Positions 11,579 through 23,826 of a stretch of 64,000 nt of DNA are shown here, one piece after another. Origin of the DNA: Azadirachta indica (taxonomy: Eukaryota > Streptophyta > Magnoliopsida > Sapindales > Meliaceae); contig CM040450.1 of NCBI GenBank assembly GCA_022749755.1, positions 9,198,913-9,262,912 on the forward strand. The letters are read 5' to 3'. Positions within the stretch are counted from its first letter, which is position 1; each line of letters begins with the position of its first letter. Made by a program: the position numbers and the translations under genes. The notes beneath the pieces were generated by a model. It ran no database searches. It was not told where the DNA came from and worked only from the letters and a program-made list of their open reading frames with translations.

Positions 11579-12080
11579 TTACATGGACTGATTATATGCT
11601 TGTTGAAAAATTGTAGTAACTTTCTCAATACTAGCACTAAAACTATCTTGGAATCTTGATCTTTTCCTGCTCAATGTGTTTGAATGGGCTTGAAAAGTAT
11701 GTTGAGAACTTGAAGATTGGGTAATTGATGCTAGAGAATAAACATTATCTTCTTCATTATCATAATCAAGATTAATTTTTTTCAATTGACTTCATTAACC
11801 ATGTTAGTTAGAGTTTCTACCTTCTGTCTAGTTGCATGATTTTTTCCATATACATTTGCTAATCTCTATAAAGTGGGCATGGCTTAACATTTGTCTCAGT
11901 GCCTTTTCAATTTGAAAGAATGTACCTGGTTTGAAGGCACCATTATCAATGGAAACACCTTTAGGTATTGTCTTATCTAATATAGTCAAAAATCTTTTTC
12001 TTCATCTACAGTCATACTTGCCTATTTTCTTTTGTCTTCTCTATTTGAGTGAGCTGGCTTATATTTCCTTCATCTACTCT
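11579..12080 (-). pseudogene. PIF/Harbinger ORF1-like (Myb/SANT-type) protein, decayed, copy A
   Basis: Read leftward, translated pieces include PRVDEGNISQL, then DNGAFKPGTFFQIEKAL, and a Ser/Gln-rich tail ending FQQAYNQSM before a stop at 11579. The D-G-x-F-K-x-G pattern followed by a helix is typical of the Myb/SANT-like protein that works with Harbinger transposase. It lies directly downstream of the transposase remnant on the same strand, as in two-gene PIF/Harbinger elements. Frameshifts and stops interrupt it. The assignment rests mainly on context. Confidence 0.5.
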
Positions 12081-12479
12081 TGGAAAACATATTTTATTTA
12101 GATTGTTAAAATATTATTTACATAATAACATTAAATTAAAAAAAAATAAAAATAAGCACAACAATAAACTATTTATTGAAACAGTATAAGTCACAATGAA
12201 CATATTATAATTTAATTTAATAATTTAAATCAAACAAATAGATTTTAGAGTACTAAAAAAAGCTTACCAAACAATTTAATTATAAGAAAATTCAAAGTTT
12301 ATACAGTAAATTCTAAATTGTAAATAATTAAAGAAAAGTGCAAGTAAATTTCTAATCACATTTTATTTTCTATACTTTTTAAGTCACTCAATATAAATTT
12401 CAGTTATTAAATCATTCCTTCATTGTGTCTATTGGTTTGAAGCTTCAATACTGTTAATGTTATCATTGTATTCTACTTC

Positions 12480-13540
12480 GTTATTAGGTTCTTCAACTAA
12501 TTGATTCTGTAATGGTTAGCTAAAATTTCTCTTCTTATAAGATTATGTAATAAACAACATGCAGTAATAAAGCGACATTGGGTTTTTATTAGATTAAAAG
12601 ATGGACTTTACAGTATAGCCCATCGCATTTTAAGTAAACTAAAAAGTCCCTCAATGATATTTCTTGCAGTTGAATGTCTCATATTGAAGAACTCTTCTTT
12701 ATTTTGAGGTACACTTTTAATTCTCCATTCTAATAAATGGTATCATATTTCCCTGTATGGTGCAAGAAATCTCTCACAACTTGTATAGCTAGCGTCAACA
12801 ACATAGTAGTAACCAATCATTTTAAAAATCTTAGTTAGTATAACATATAATATTAAAGAGTAGTTTAATTTAAACATTTATATAATTATATTTTACTTGT
12901 TGGAACTTTTAATCCAATTGGCTTACTTAATGCATCATGAAATATCTTAGAGTTGAAGGCAAAACTTCTTATCCAAGCATTACAAAAATGAATTTCATAC
13001 CTCTTGAATATACCCCCAAAACATTTGTAACAACCTCGTCCTTTCTTGTTCGATATATTGACCTATCTTGCTCTGACACATGCACTTTAATAAGTTCTAT
13101 CTAATGCCTGCCTCTTCACCCTCCCCCCTGTAGCAATTCTACATAATTATTAAAAAATTTTCCAATATTAAACCACTAGTATTAAAAAAGTTGAAATAAA
13201 AGAAGTAAAATGCACCTTAAAATTTTTCTATTCTCTTTCTATATAATTTTCTAGTACAGGTTCTGACACCTTTAGTAAGTAATTTTGAAACCATATTCCA
13301 TGTAATATTGAGTTGAAATATATACTAATAATATCTTTTGATCTACTAAATTTATTACAATTATGCGATTCTTAACATGATGGGAACGTAAACTTATTTT
13401 TCAACTATGAACAATATATCCATCTACTTTGACCCTTTTGTTCAGTCTCAATAACTCTCATAATAGACCAAATGTTTGTCTATTCATTCTTAGTAATTGA
13501 TTAGTTAATGCATTGTATATCACTGTTACCTATTATGTTA
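12480..13540 (-). pseudogene. PIF/Harbinger transposase (DDE_Tnp_4 type), decayed, copy A
   Basis: Read leftward across frames, the family landmarks come in order: RMNRQTFGLL, VKVDGYIV, HHVKNRIIV, the DDE-region stretch ALDGTYIKVHVSEQDR, TRKDEVVTNVLGVY, VVDASYTSCERFLAPYRE, EWRIKSVPQNKEEFFNMRHS, ARNIIEGLFSLLKMRWAIL, and SPSFNLIKTQCRFITACCLL with HNLIRRE at the end. This is the nuclease of HARBI1-like transposases. Many stops and indels make it inactive. It is normally the cut-and-paste enzyme for 3-bp (TTA/TAA) targets. The element's terminal repeats were not found. Confidence 0.85.
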
Positions 13541-16500
13541 ATAAGTAATATAAACGGGTTTCATGATTAATGAACGTACGATTATGAAGTATGTTTCCTT
13601 TTATTTTACTTTTGAATCATCTTCATTAAGTATAAAAACATCATCATGATTTATAAGAATAACAATTGCAATCGTACGTTCGGTCAAAAACATATATAAG
13701 ACAACCTTTCTTCTTTCTATATCTAAACATAAATACGTAATGATATTAATTATTAAGGCGAAATAAACTATTCATGTTTATTTTAATAAATATTTTATCA
13801 ATATCTTGAAAAGGATAAATTTAGTGTATCAGGAATCATAATTAAAGTTAAAAAAAGAATAGTGAAAATCATCAATATCAAAAGGCAATCTCTTTTCAGC
13901 CCATGAATCAATGAAAAGCTTGACAGAAAGAAAGTAAAAAACATTAACACAGTTGATAATTCTCATCAAATTCTATTCTCAATCAATAAAGCCGATAAGA
14001 GAACGTAAAAGGGTAGCAGAAATTGATACCCTATCAAACTTTTCTATCTAGGTTTTCCTTATTGTCTTCGCAAAACCACTTTTTACATCTTAAGAAGTTA
14101 TATTGCCCGTATAAACAAATTTTACAAACTGATCAACTCGGATATTAGAGAGCTGCAAAATCAACAAATACGCAATTCAAATATGTCCAAAACTTTGACA
14201 TTTGTATTTGTTTGTGTACAACACCAAATCCCAAAACGAAAGCACAACACAAAATTCCGAGAGATATAAGTAATCTAATAATATATACTACTAATATTAG
14301 TTTCATGTATATAAACAGAGAGAAGCTTCAATGTGAGAGATAAAGATATGAAGGGTAGTTGACCATCAAGTTGCGAAAAAGGTATGGATCAACAACATAT
14401 GATAACGGACCAGTTCCCGTGGCCTATATGGAAATTTATGGAACCTTATTCCTGCATGTGTTTGCCTAAATATCCCATACCATTTTTTTTTAATTTTATC
14501 TTTTAACTCAATCATGCGTCTCAAATCATGGCATAAGTAGTTCAAACCTCAAGATTTCACTAAAATTGAAAAGAACAAAAAAAAAAAAAAGAGATTGCTT
14601 TTTGTTAATTTTATCAAATGTTTAGATATTCATTAAAATTTATTAAATCGTTGTTAATATGTAATATAAAATCAAAAGTTACTAGAAAAAAATCACAAAC
14701 AATTTCTTCAGAACTCGTAACAAAAAAAAAAAAAAAACCAAATAAAAGTATGTTTGTTGTATTACTTGTAAGAAGAGTGGGCTATCAGTGGAGTTGAAGA
14801 CTATTATGAAACTTTGTGGATCTTGTTTTGGAAGTTACTGATCTTTGTGAAAGAAGGAAAAAAAAAATCCCAATTCCATTTTAGGTTTTCTTTTTTTTCC
14901 ACCCCATATTGGTAAGACAAGAAAAGGCATAATTTGGTTTTGAGGTTATAAGAAAAAAGACAAAAAAAATAATACAGAAAATTAAATTGAATACAACCCA
15001 CATAAAAACCACACCCTCTCTCAGGCCTTTTTTTTTTTTTTAAAAAAATATTTGGACTATATTAATTTTATATTTATTATACTCTACAGAGTCCTTTAAT
15101 TTTGATCAAGCACTGGATAGATAAAAATTTGACCAGTCTACCCATTTTGTGCAATCCAAACCAACGCATTAAACGTGTCCTTAATTTATTGAAAGGTAAA
15201 ATGGTAGTACTCAAATAGAAGTAATATAATATCTATCTATGTTTTTGTTATTTCTGTTAATTCATAGAGAAGCAAAATTATCTTTTAAATTGAAATCTCT
15301 TTAAAAATAGAAAAATGTGTTTGTAAAATTGGTAACATTTATATTTAATTATATTTTATGGACATGGTTATACACATAAATATGTATATGCATTAAATAG
15401 AAATATTCACAATAAAAAATTATTTTTTTTTACTATTAATAAATTACCTAAATTTAATAATAATAGAAATTATTTTATTTATTTTCCATCAATCAAAGTA
15501 TATATCTTATAACACTTTTTTATTTATTTTTCCAATTAGAACCATTTATCCACACGTCAAGAATATTAATTTATTCTCATTTCTATAAGAAGTTTGACAT
15601 AATTACACCTTAATTCAAATGTAATTTCCTGAATTTATCCACTTACACCCTTAGGTTATTAATTCATTAAGGGATTTGAAAGTCAGATTTGATTTACTCT
15701 TAATATTCTAATTAAAATACTCTTCTAAATTTTCAATAATATACAAAAATACCATAATTTTAAAATATTAGTATTTTAATTTAGATCAAATTAAATAAGC
15801 AAAATAAACTCATATAGTGAGCTTAAATTTCACAACTTATAACAATTAATACAAATAAAATATTTATTATTTTATACAAAAGATTAAAAAAATATACACC
15901 CATGGACAATATTAATCACTTCAAAGTATTTAACAATTAGTCAAAATAAAATGTTAGTTAAGAAATAAAAACTAGTCAATATGATATTGCTATAAAAAAA
16001 TTAAATAGTCAATAGTGACTTTCGATTTAACCATCACTGAGCAAATCATCATTCATTAATGATTGGCAAGTTATTAGATAATTTTATCACTAATAGTGAC
16101 TTAGTTGATTATTTTTATTATTAAATTGATCAAGAAAATAGAAGAAGAAGAAGAAAATGACAGTTAAGAATCTTCAACAGGATCCATTCAACCACCGACA
16201 GATGACCCAAATGGTGGACCCTTTTGATTTATAATTATTCAAGTCTAGAAAAAAGTATATTTATCACATGACCGACATCAAGCATCTTCAAAAACAACTA
16301 TTCAAGGACAATTATTCAAGACGAAGACATGTTACCGATAACAAACATCTTTCTTTTACTTTAGTCAATTTTTTTTTTATTCAATAATTTTAGTCATCAA
16401 TCATGTAAGATTGATTAATGATTGATAAGTTATTAGATAATTTTATCACTAGTAGTGACTTAGTTGATTATTAAAAATCTGTGCTATGTTTAGTGTTACT

Positions 16501-16926
16501 ATATTAGTTGTAAGGTAATCTATGCTTAGTATAATAGTAGATTGAACTGAATTGGTATTTAGATTTTTTTAAAATTAAGTAATATTTAATTAACAATAAA
16601 TTAAAAAGATAGATATAGTTTTCAATAAATTAAGTTAATATATTTTATTTAATCTAAACATATATATTATTTATAAACTATAATAATTTGTATCTTATAA
16701 CTAAAATATTTGCATATATATAAATATATGTTTTAAAAAATTAGATTAATATTTTTAAATAATTAAATTAATGATGCATATACATCCAAAAATACTCACA
16801 CACATAAAACAAAAAAATATATATATATTACATATGTCTTTATCTAGTCATCTTTCCCAAAATGTATATTTAATCTAGTTATCAAACTAACCTATTGCTG
16901 TCAACAAAAATTAGTATTCAAATTAG

Positions 16927-18729
16927 TACTACAAAAAGAGTTTCTTGATAGGTAATATCTATCAAAAAATCTTGATACATGTATTCAAATTTGTACTACA
17001 GCAAAAGTCTTTTTGATAGATAATATTTATTAAAAAAGGCACTTTATAACAGAAACTTTCTATCAAGAAAGATCCACTATTATTAGTAATCACGTGTCGT
17101 TATTTCGTAATAAAAGCATCATTTATCACAACTATATTATATATAATTATCATAAAATTATGATAGATTTTATTTTTATCACGTACTTATAAAAAATTCT
17201 CAATATAATTTTATCATGAAATGTCCTATTTTTCTACATCTTACTTTTTAATTTTCCTATTTGTACAATTATTTATCTGATTTTTTATTTTCTTGGATTT
17301 TTATTTGTCCAATTTTTCTATTTTCCAATTTTTCTTGTTTTTTAATTTTTCAATTTTCTCCATTATTTGTTCTTATTTTTAATATTGGTCATGATGGAAG
17401 ATGATAGAATGTAAAAATAGACATCATAATAAAAATTTTGTTATTTATTGAACATAATTAAAATTACAAATATTCTCATATAATTATTTCAAAACTATAC
17501 ACAAATGAAAATTCCAACAAATTGATTAAATGTTGAAATAATAAAGTCATCTCAGCATCCTCTCATTACAAAGCAAAGCACAAAATTAATTCACACCTGT
17601 TACAAAAAATGCACAGTAAATCATCTCATTTGTAAAATGTAGTATAAAAAAGTAAAATCTTATTCAAAATACACTACAATACAAATACAAATGCAATTAA
17701 ATTAAATTTTAAAAGTGCCATATTTTTTTAGAAATAAAACCCAAATGAAAAAAAAATTGTTATTTAAGAAAAAAAAAAACTTACTGGGAAATTTGTTGTA
17801 GTAGTAGTGTCCTAATATTACAATACGACTAAACCATCAGCTCTTGCAACATTTTCTTGTTTTTCATAGTCTCCTATTTAAAATTGGAAGCTAAAAGTAT
17901 AAGAATCTTCAAAGGAAAGATAAAAATTTAACTGAAAGTGTTTCTTAAGAAACATAATAAATAGATTATATAAACTCACCCATATAGATTATAAATAGTT
18001 GATGTAACACCCAAAGCTGGATTTATACCAGATGCAACAACTTTTTTCAAAAACCAGAAACTGCAGCTTGTTTCTTGCTGCTGTTTTTTTGTTTTCATTT
18101 TTTTTTCCGTTGCTTTTGCTGTGTACCACTACTTCTCCTGCTAATACTGCTCCTACAATGAAACTGTCCAAGCAACAGTTTCAGAAAATCCAAATTGTTT
18201 TCAAATTTTTTAATTCAAAATTATAGAAACTGACGTGGTACAATATAAGATAACAAGTTACAAAAACTGCTCATCCTAATATCATGCACAAAAATAACAT
18301 AATTAAAGCTTCTAAAATCGCAGAGAAGATGTAAATCTTAAGAAAGCACCACTAAGTGAAACCATTGCAAATTCTTACAACCGAATAAATCAATTAAGCC
18401 TATATAAACTTTAATAATGTTCAAACCAGTTCAAGTCCGAGAAATAATCTAAGAAACCTAACATTTACAAAAGTTGATTAACATATCGGTTTAGAAATAT
18501 GCCGATTAATAATCAAATTTCATAATGCCTTAAAGTTGGTTTCGCTTATATGCAATAACAAAACAAATATGACGTCATTTTTTCTATAGAACCCCAAATT
18601 ACTTATTGAACAAAATTGTTTGATTGGTAAATAATTTTTATCATCCTTTCACAAGTTATATATCACAAAATTTGAGCATTATTTTATTGGTCACAAAACC
18701 CTCTGTCAAACAAGCTTACTTTTGTAGTA
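16927..18729. mobile_element. CACTA-like element, copy B, internally deleted
   Basis: Same ends as copy A (TACTACAAAA and TTTTGTAGTA) but only 1.8 kb long, because the internal 1.88 kb with the cysteine synthase fragment is absent. Being inside the tandem duplication, it descends from the same insertion as copy A and not from an independent transposition. Confidence 0.42.
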
Positions 18730-18971
18730 ATTTAGTGTCAAAGTATAATTAATGTAATCATACAAAAAGTAAAACATATTTGCTTTCAAATTAAATTCAG
18801 ACTTTATTATCACAAATACTAACTTACTTTCACCCCACAATAACTTGAATGTTGAAATATTATAAGATTTATGTAGTACAAGAGTTAAGGCCTCACAGTT
18901 ACAAGTTCATGAGCAATGGCACTTCTATCTTCTTATCACCTAACATGTACTTAGCTATCATATCCATGTTT

Positions 18972-19460
18972 TACATGGACTGATTATATGCTTGTTGAAA
19001 AATTGTAGCAACTTTCTCAATATTAACACTAAAACTATCTTGCAATCTTGATCTTTTCCTACTCAATGTGTTTGAGTGGGCTTGAGAAATATGTTGAGAA
19101 CTTGAAGATTGTGTAATTGATGCTAGAGAATAACCATTATCTTCTTCATTATCATAATCAAGATTAATTTCTCTTGATTGACTTCATTAACCATGTTAGT
19201 TGGAGTTTCTACCTTCTGTCTAGTTGCATGATTTTTTCCATATACATTTGCTAATCTCTCATAAATTGGGCATGGCTTAACATTTGTCTCAATGCCTTTT
19301 CAATTTGAAAAAATGTACCTGGTTTGAAGGCACCATTATCAACGCAAACACCTTCAGTTACTATCTTATCCAATATAGTCAAAAATCTTCTTCTTCATCT
19401 ATAGTTCATACTTGCCTATTTCTTTTTGTCTTCTCTATTTGAGTGGGCTGGCTTATATTT
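18972..19460 (-). pseudogene. PIF/Harbinger ORF1-like protein, decayed, copy B
   Basis: Counterpart of the copy A remnant, collinear but with about 6% base differences in the stretch compared. Extra changes break the open part of the tail that remains in copy A. Confidence 0.45.
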
Positions 19461-19879
19461 CGTTCATCTACTCTTAGAAAATATATTTTATTTAGATTTT
19501 TAAAATATTATTTACATAATAACACTAAATTAAAAAAAAAATGAAAATAAGCACAACAATAAACTATTTATTGAAACAGTACAAGTCACAGTGAACATAT
19601 TATAAGTTAATTTAATAATTTAAATCAAACAAATAGATTTTAGAGTAATGAAAAAAAGCTTACCACACAGTTTAATTATAAGAAAATTCAAAATTTAGAC
19701 AATAAATTCTAAATTGTAAATAATTAAAGAAAAGTACAAGTAAATTTCTAATCACATTTTATTTTCTATACTTTTTAAGTCACTCAATATACATTTCAGT
19801 TATTAAATCATTCCATTATTGTGTCTATTAGTTTGAAGCTTCAATACTGTTAATGTTATCATTGTATTCTACTTCATTA

Positions 19880-20915
19880 TTAGGTTCTTCAACTAATTGA
19901 TTCTTTAATGGTTAACTAAAATTTCTCTCCTTATAAGATTATGTAATAAACAACATGCAGTAATGAAGCAACATTGGGTTTTTATTGGATTAAAAAATGG
20001 ACTTTAGAGTACAGCCCATCGCATTTTAAGTAAACTAAAAAGTCCCTCAATGATATTTCTTGCAGTTGAATGTCTCATATTGAAGAACTCTTCTTTATTT
20101 TGAGGTACACTTTTAGTTCTCCATTCTAATAAATGGTATCATATTTCCCTGTATGGTGCAAGAAATCTCTCACAACTTGTATAGCTAGCGTCAACAACAT
20201 AATAGTAACCAATCATTTTAAAAATCTTACTTATTATAACATATAACATTAAATAATAATTTAATTTAAACATTTATATAATTATATTTTACTTGCTGGA
20301 ACTTTTAATCCAATTGGCTTACTTAATGCATCATGAAATATCTTAGAGTTGAAGGCAAAACCTTCTTATCCAAGTATTACAAAAATGAATTTCATACCTC
20401 TTGAATATACCCCCAAAACATTTGTAACAATCTCGTCCTTTCTTGTTCGATATATTGACCTATTTTGTTCTGACACATGCATTTTTATAAGTTCTATCTA
20501 ATGCCCGCCTCTCCCCCCTCCCCCCTAACAATTCTACATAATTATTAAAAAAAGTTCCAACATTAAACCACTAGTATTAAAAAAGTTGAAATAAAAGAAG
20601 TAAAATGTATCTTGAAAATTTTCCATCCTCTATCTATATAATTTTCTACTATAGGTTCTGACACCTTTAGTAAGTAATTTTGAAATTGTATTCCATGTAA
20701 TATTGAGTTGAAATATATACTAATAATATCTCCTGATCTACTAAATCTATTACAATCATGCGATTCTTAACATGATGGGAACGTAAACTTATTTTTCAAC
20801 TATGAACAATATATCCATCTACTTTGACCCTTTTGTTCAATCTCAATAACTCTCATAATAGACCAAATGTTTGTCTATTCATTCTTAGTAATTGATTAAT
20901 TAATGCATTGTATAT
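19880..20915 (-). pseudogene. PIF/Harbinger transposase, decayed, copy B
   Basis: Collinear duplicate of the copy A transposase with the same landmarks (HHVKNR region, SYTSCERFLAPYRE, FNMRHSTARNIIEGLF, HNLI). Most disabling lesions are shared with copy A, so the gene was already dead when the block duplicated; each copy has since gained private changes. Confidence 0.82.
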
Positions 20916-23826
20916 CACTATTACCTATTATGTTATATAAGTAATATAAGCGAGTTTCATGAGTAATGAACGTATGATTATGAAGCATGTTTCTTTTATT
21001 TTACTCTTGAATCATCTTCATTAAGTATAAAAACATCATCATTTATAAGGATAACAATTGCAATCGCAAGAAGGTCAAAAACATATATAAGACAACCTTT
21101 CTTCTTTCTATATCTAAACATAAATACATAATGATATTAATTACTAAGGAGAAATAAACTAATTCATGTTTATTTTAATAACTATTTATCAATATCTTAA
21201 AAAGGATTAATCTAGTGTATCAGGAATCATAATTAAAGTTAAAAAAAGAAGAGTGAAAATCATCAATATCAAAAAGCAATCTCTTTTCAGCCCATGAATC
21301 AATGAAAAGCTTGACAGAAAGAAAGTAAAAAACATTAACACAGTTGATAATTCTCATCAGATTCTATTCTCAATCAATAAAGCCGATAAGAGAACGTAAA
21401 AGGGTAGCAGAAATTGATACCCCATCAAACTTTTCTATCTAGGTTTTCCTTATTGTCTTCGCAAAACCACTTTTTACATCTTAAGAAGTTATATTGCCCG
21501 TATAAACAAATTTCACAAACTGATCAACTCGGATATTAGAGAGCTGCAAAATTAACAAATACGCAATTCAAATATGTCCAAAACTTTGACATTTGTATTT
21601 GTTTGTGTACAACACCAAATCCCAAAACGAAAGCACAACACAAAATTTCGAGAGATATAAGTAATCTAATAATATATACTACTAATATTAGTTTCATGTA
21701 TATAAACAGAGAGAAGCTTCAATGTGAGAGATAAAGATATGAAGGGTAGTTGACCATCAAGTTGCGAAAAAGGTATGGATCAACAACATATGATAACGGA
21801 CCAGTTCCCGTGGTCTCTATGGAAATTTATGGAAACTTATTCCTGCATGTGTTTGCCTAAATATCCCAAACCATTTTTTTTTTTTAATTTTATCCTTTAA
21901 CTCAATCATGCGTCTCAAATCATGGCATAAGTAGTTCAAACCTCAAGATTTCACTGAAATTGAAAAGAACAAAAAAAAAAAAGAGATTGCTTTTTGTTAA
22001 TTTTATCAAATGTTTAGATATTCATTAAAATTTATTAAATCGTTGTTAATATGTAATATAAAATCAAAAATTACTAGAAAAAAATCACAAACAATTTCTT
22101 CAGAACTCGTAACAAAAAAAAAAAAAAAACCAAATAAAAGTATGTTTGTTGTATTACTTGTAAGAAGAGTGGGCTATCAGTGGAGTTGAACACTATTATG
22201 AAACTTTGTGGATCTTGTTTTGGAAGTTACTGATCTTTGTGAAAGAAGGAAAAAAAAATCCCAATTCCATTTTAGGTTTTCTTTTCTTTCCCCCCCACAT
22301 TGGTAAGACAAGAAAAGGCATAATTTGGTGTTGAGGTAATAAGAAAAAAGACAAAAAATAACACCGAAAATTTAATTGAATACAACCCAGATAAAGACCT
22401 CACCCTCTCTCAGGCCTTTTTTTTTCCACTTTAAATATTTGGACTATATTAATTTTATATTTATTATACTCTAGAGAGTCCTTTAATTTTGACCAAGCAC
22501 TGGATACATAAAAATTTGACCAGTCTACCCATTTTGTGCAATCCAAACCAACGCATTAAACGTGTCCTTAATTTATTGAAAGTTAAAATGGTAGTACTCA
22601 AATAGAAGTAATATAATATCTATCTATGTTTCTGTTATATCTGTTAATTCATAGAGAAGCAAAATTATCTTTTAAATTGAAATCTCTTAAAAATAGAAAA
22701 ATGTGTTTGTAAAATTGGTAACATTTATATTTAATTATATTTTATGGACATGGTTATACACATATATATGTATATGCATTAAATAGAAATATTCACAATA
22801 AAAAATTATTTATTACTATTAATAAATTACGTAAATTTAATAATAATAGAAATTATATATCTTATAACACTTATTTATTTATTTTTCCAATTAGAACCAT
22901 TTATCCACACGTCAAGAATATTAATTTATTCTCATTTCTATAAGAAGTTTGACATAATTACACCTTAATTCAAATGTAATTTCCTGAATTTATCCACTTA
23001 CACCCTTAGGTTATTGAAATTCATTAAGGGATTTGAAAGTCAAATTTGATTTACTCTTAATATTCTACTTAAAATACTCTTCTAAATTTTGAATAACATA
23101 CAAAAATACCATAATTTTAAAATATTAGTATTTTAATTTAGATCAAATTAAATAAGCAAAATAAACTCATATAGTGAGATTAAATTTCACAACTTATAAC
23201 AATTAATACAAATAAAATATTTATTATTTTATACAAAATATTAAAAAAATATACACCCATGGACAATATTAATCACTTCAAAGTATTTAACAATTAGTCA
23301 AAATAAAATGTTAGTTAAGAAATAAAAACTAGTCAATATGATATTGCTATAAAAAAATTAAATACCCAATAGTGACTTTCGATTTAACCATCACTGAGCA
23401 AATCATCATTCATTAATGATTGGCAAGTTATTAGATAATTTTATCACTAATAGTGACTTAGTTGATTATTTTTATTATTAAATTGATCAAAAAAATAGAA
23501 GAAGAAGAAGAAAATGACAGTTAAGAATCTTCAACAGGATCCATTCAACCACCGACATATGACGCAAATGGTGGACCCTTTTGATTTATAATTATTCAAG
23601 TCCAGAAAAAAGTATATTTATCACATGACCGACATCAAGCATATTCAAAGACAACTATTTAAAGACAATTATTCAAGACGAAGACATGTTACCGATAATA
23701 AGCATCTTTCTTTTACTTTAGTCAATTTTATTGTATTCAATAATTGTAGTCATCAATCATGTAAGATTGATTAATGATTGGCAAGTTATTAGATAATTTT
23801 ATCACTAATAGTGACTTAGTTGATTA

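Larger units (their letters stand above)
7108..16471 (+). repeat. Tandem segmental duplication, copy A (9.36 kb)
   Basis: The block from 7108 is repeated head to tail from 16472. Copy A contains a CACTA-like element (7561-11337), a captured cysteine synthase fragment, Harbinger ORF1 (11579-12080), Harbinger transposase (12480-13540) and AT-rich DNA without genes from 13541 on, including poly-A runs and a GAA run at 16140-16156. The right end carries a roughly 70-bp direct repeat (16063-16127 and 16419-16470, around ATTAGATAATTTTATCACTA) that may have helped the duplication. Confidence 0.93.
16472..23826 (+). repeat. Tandem segmental duplication, copy B (7.36 kb)
   Basis: Second copy, in the same order and orientation as copy A. 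It lacks the 1.88-kb stretch equivalent to 9183-11060; the junction at 18540 falls in a TGG shared by both ends. Similarity stops at 23826 and unique DNA follows. Ten successive 60-base lines (7801-8400 against 17161-17760) show a single mismatch, but the Harbinger ORF1 part shows about ten in 170 bases, so divergence is uneven. From 20916 onward I see no gene. Confidence 0.93.
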
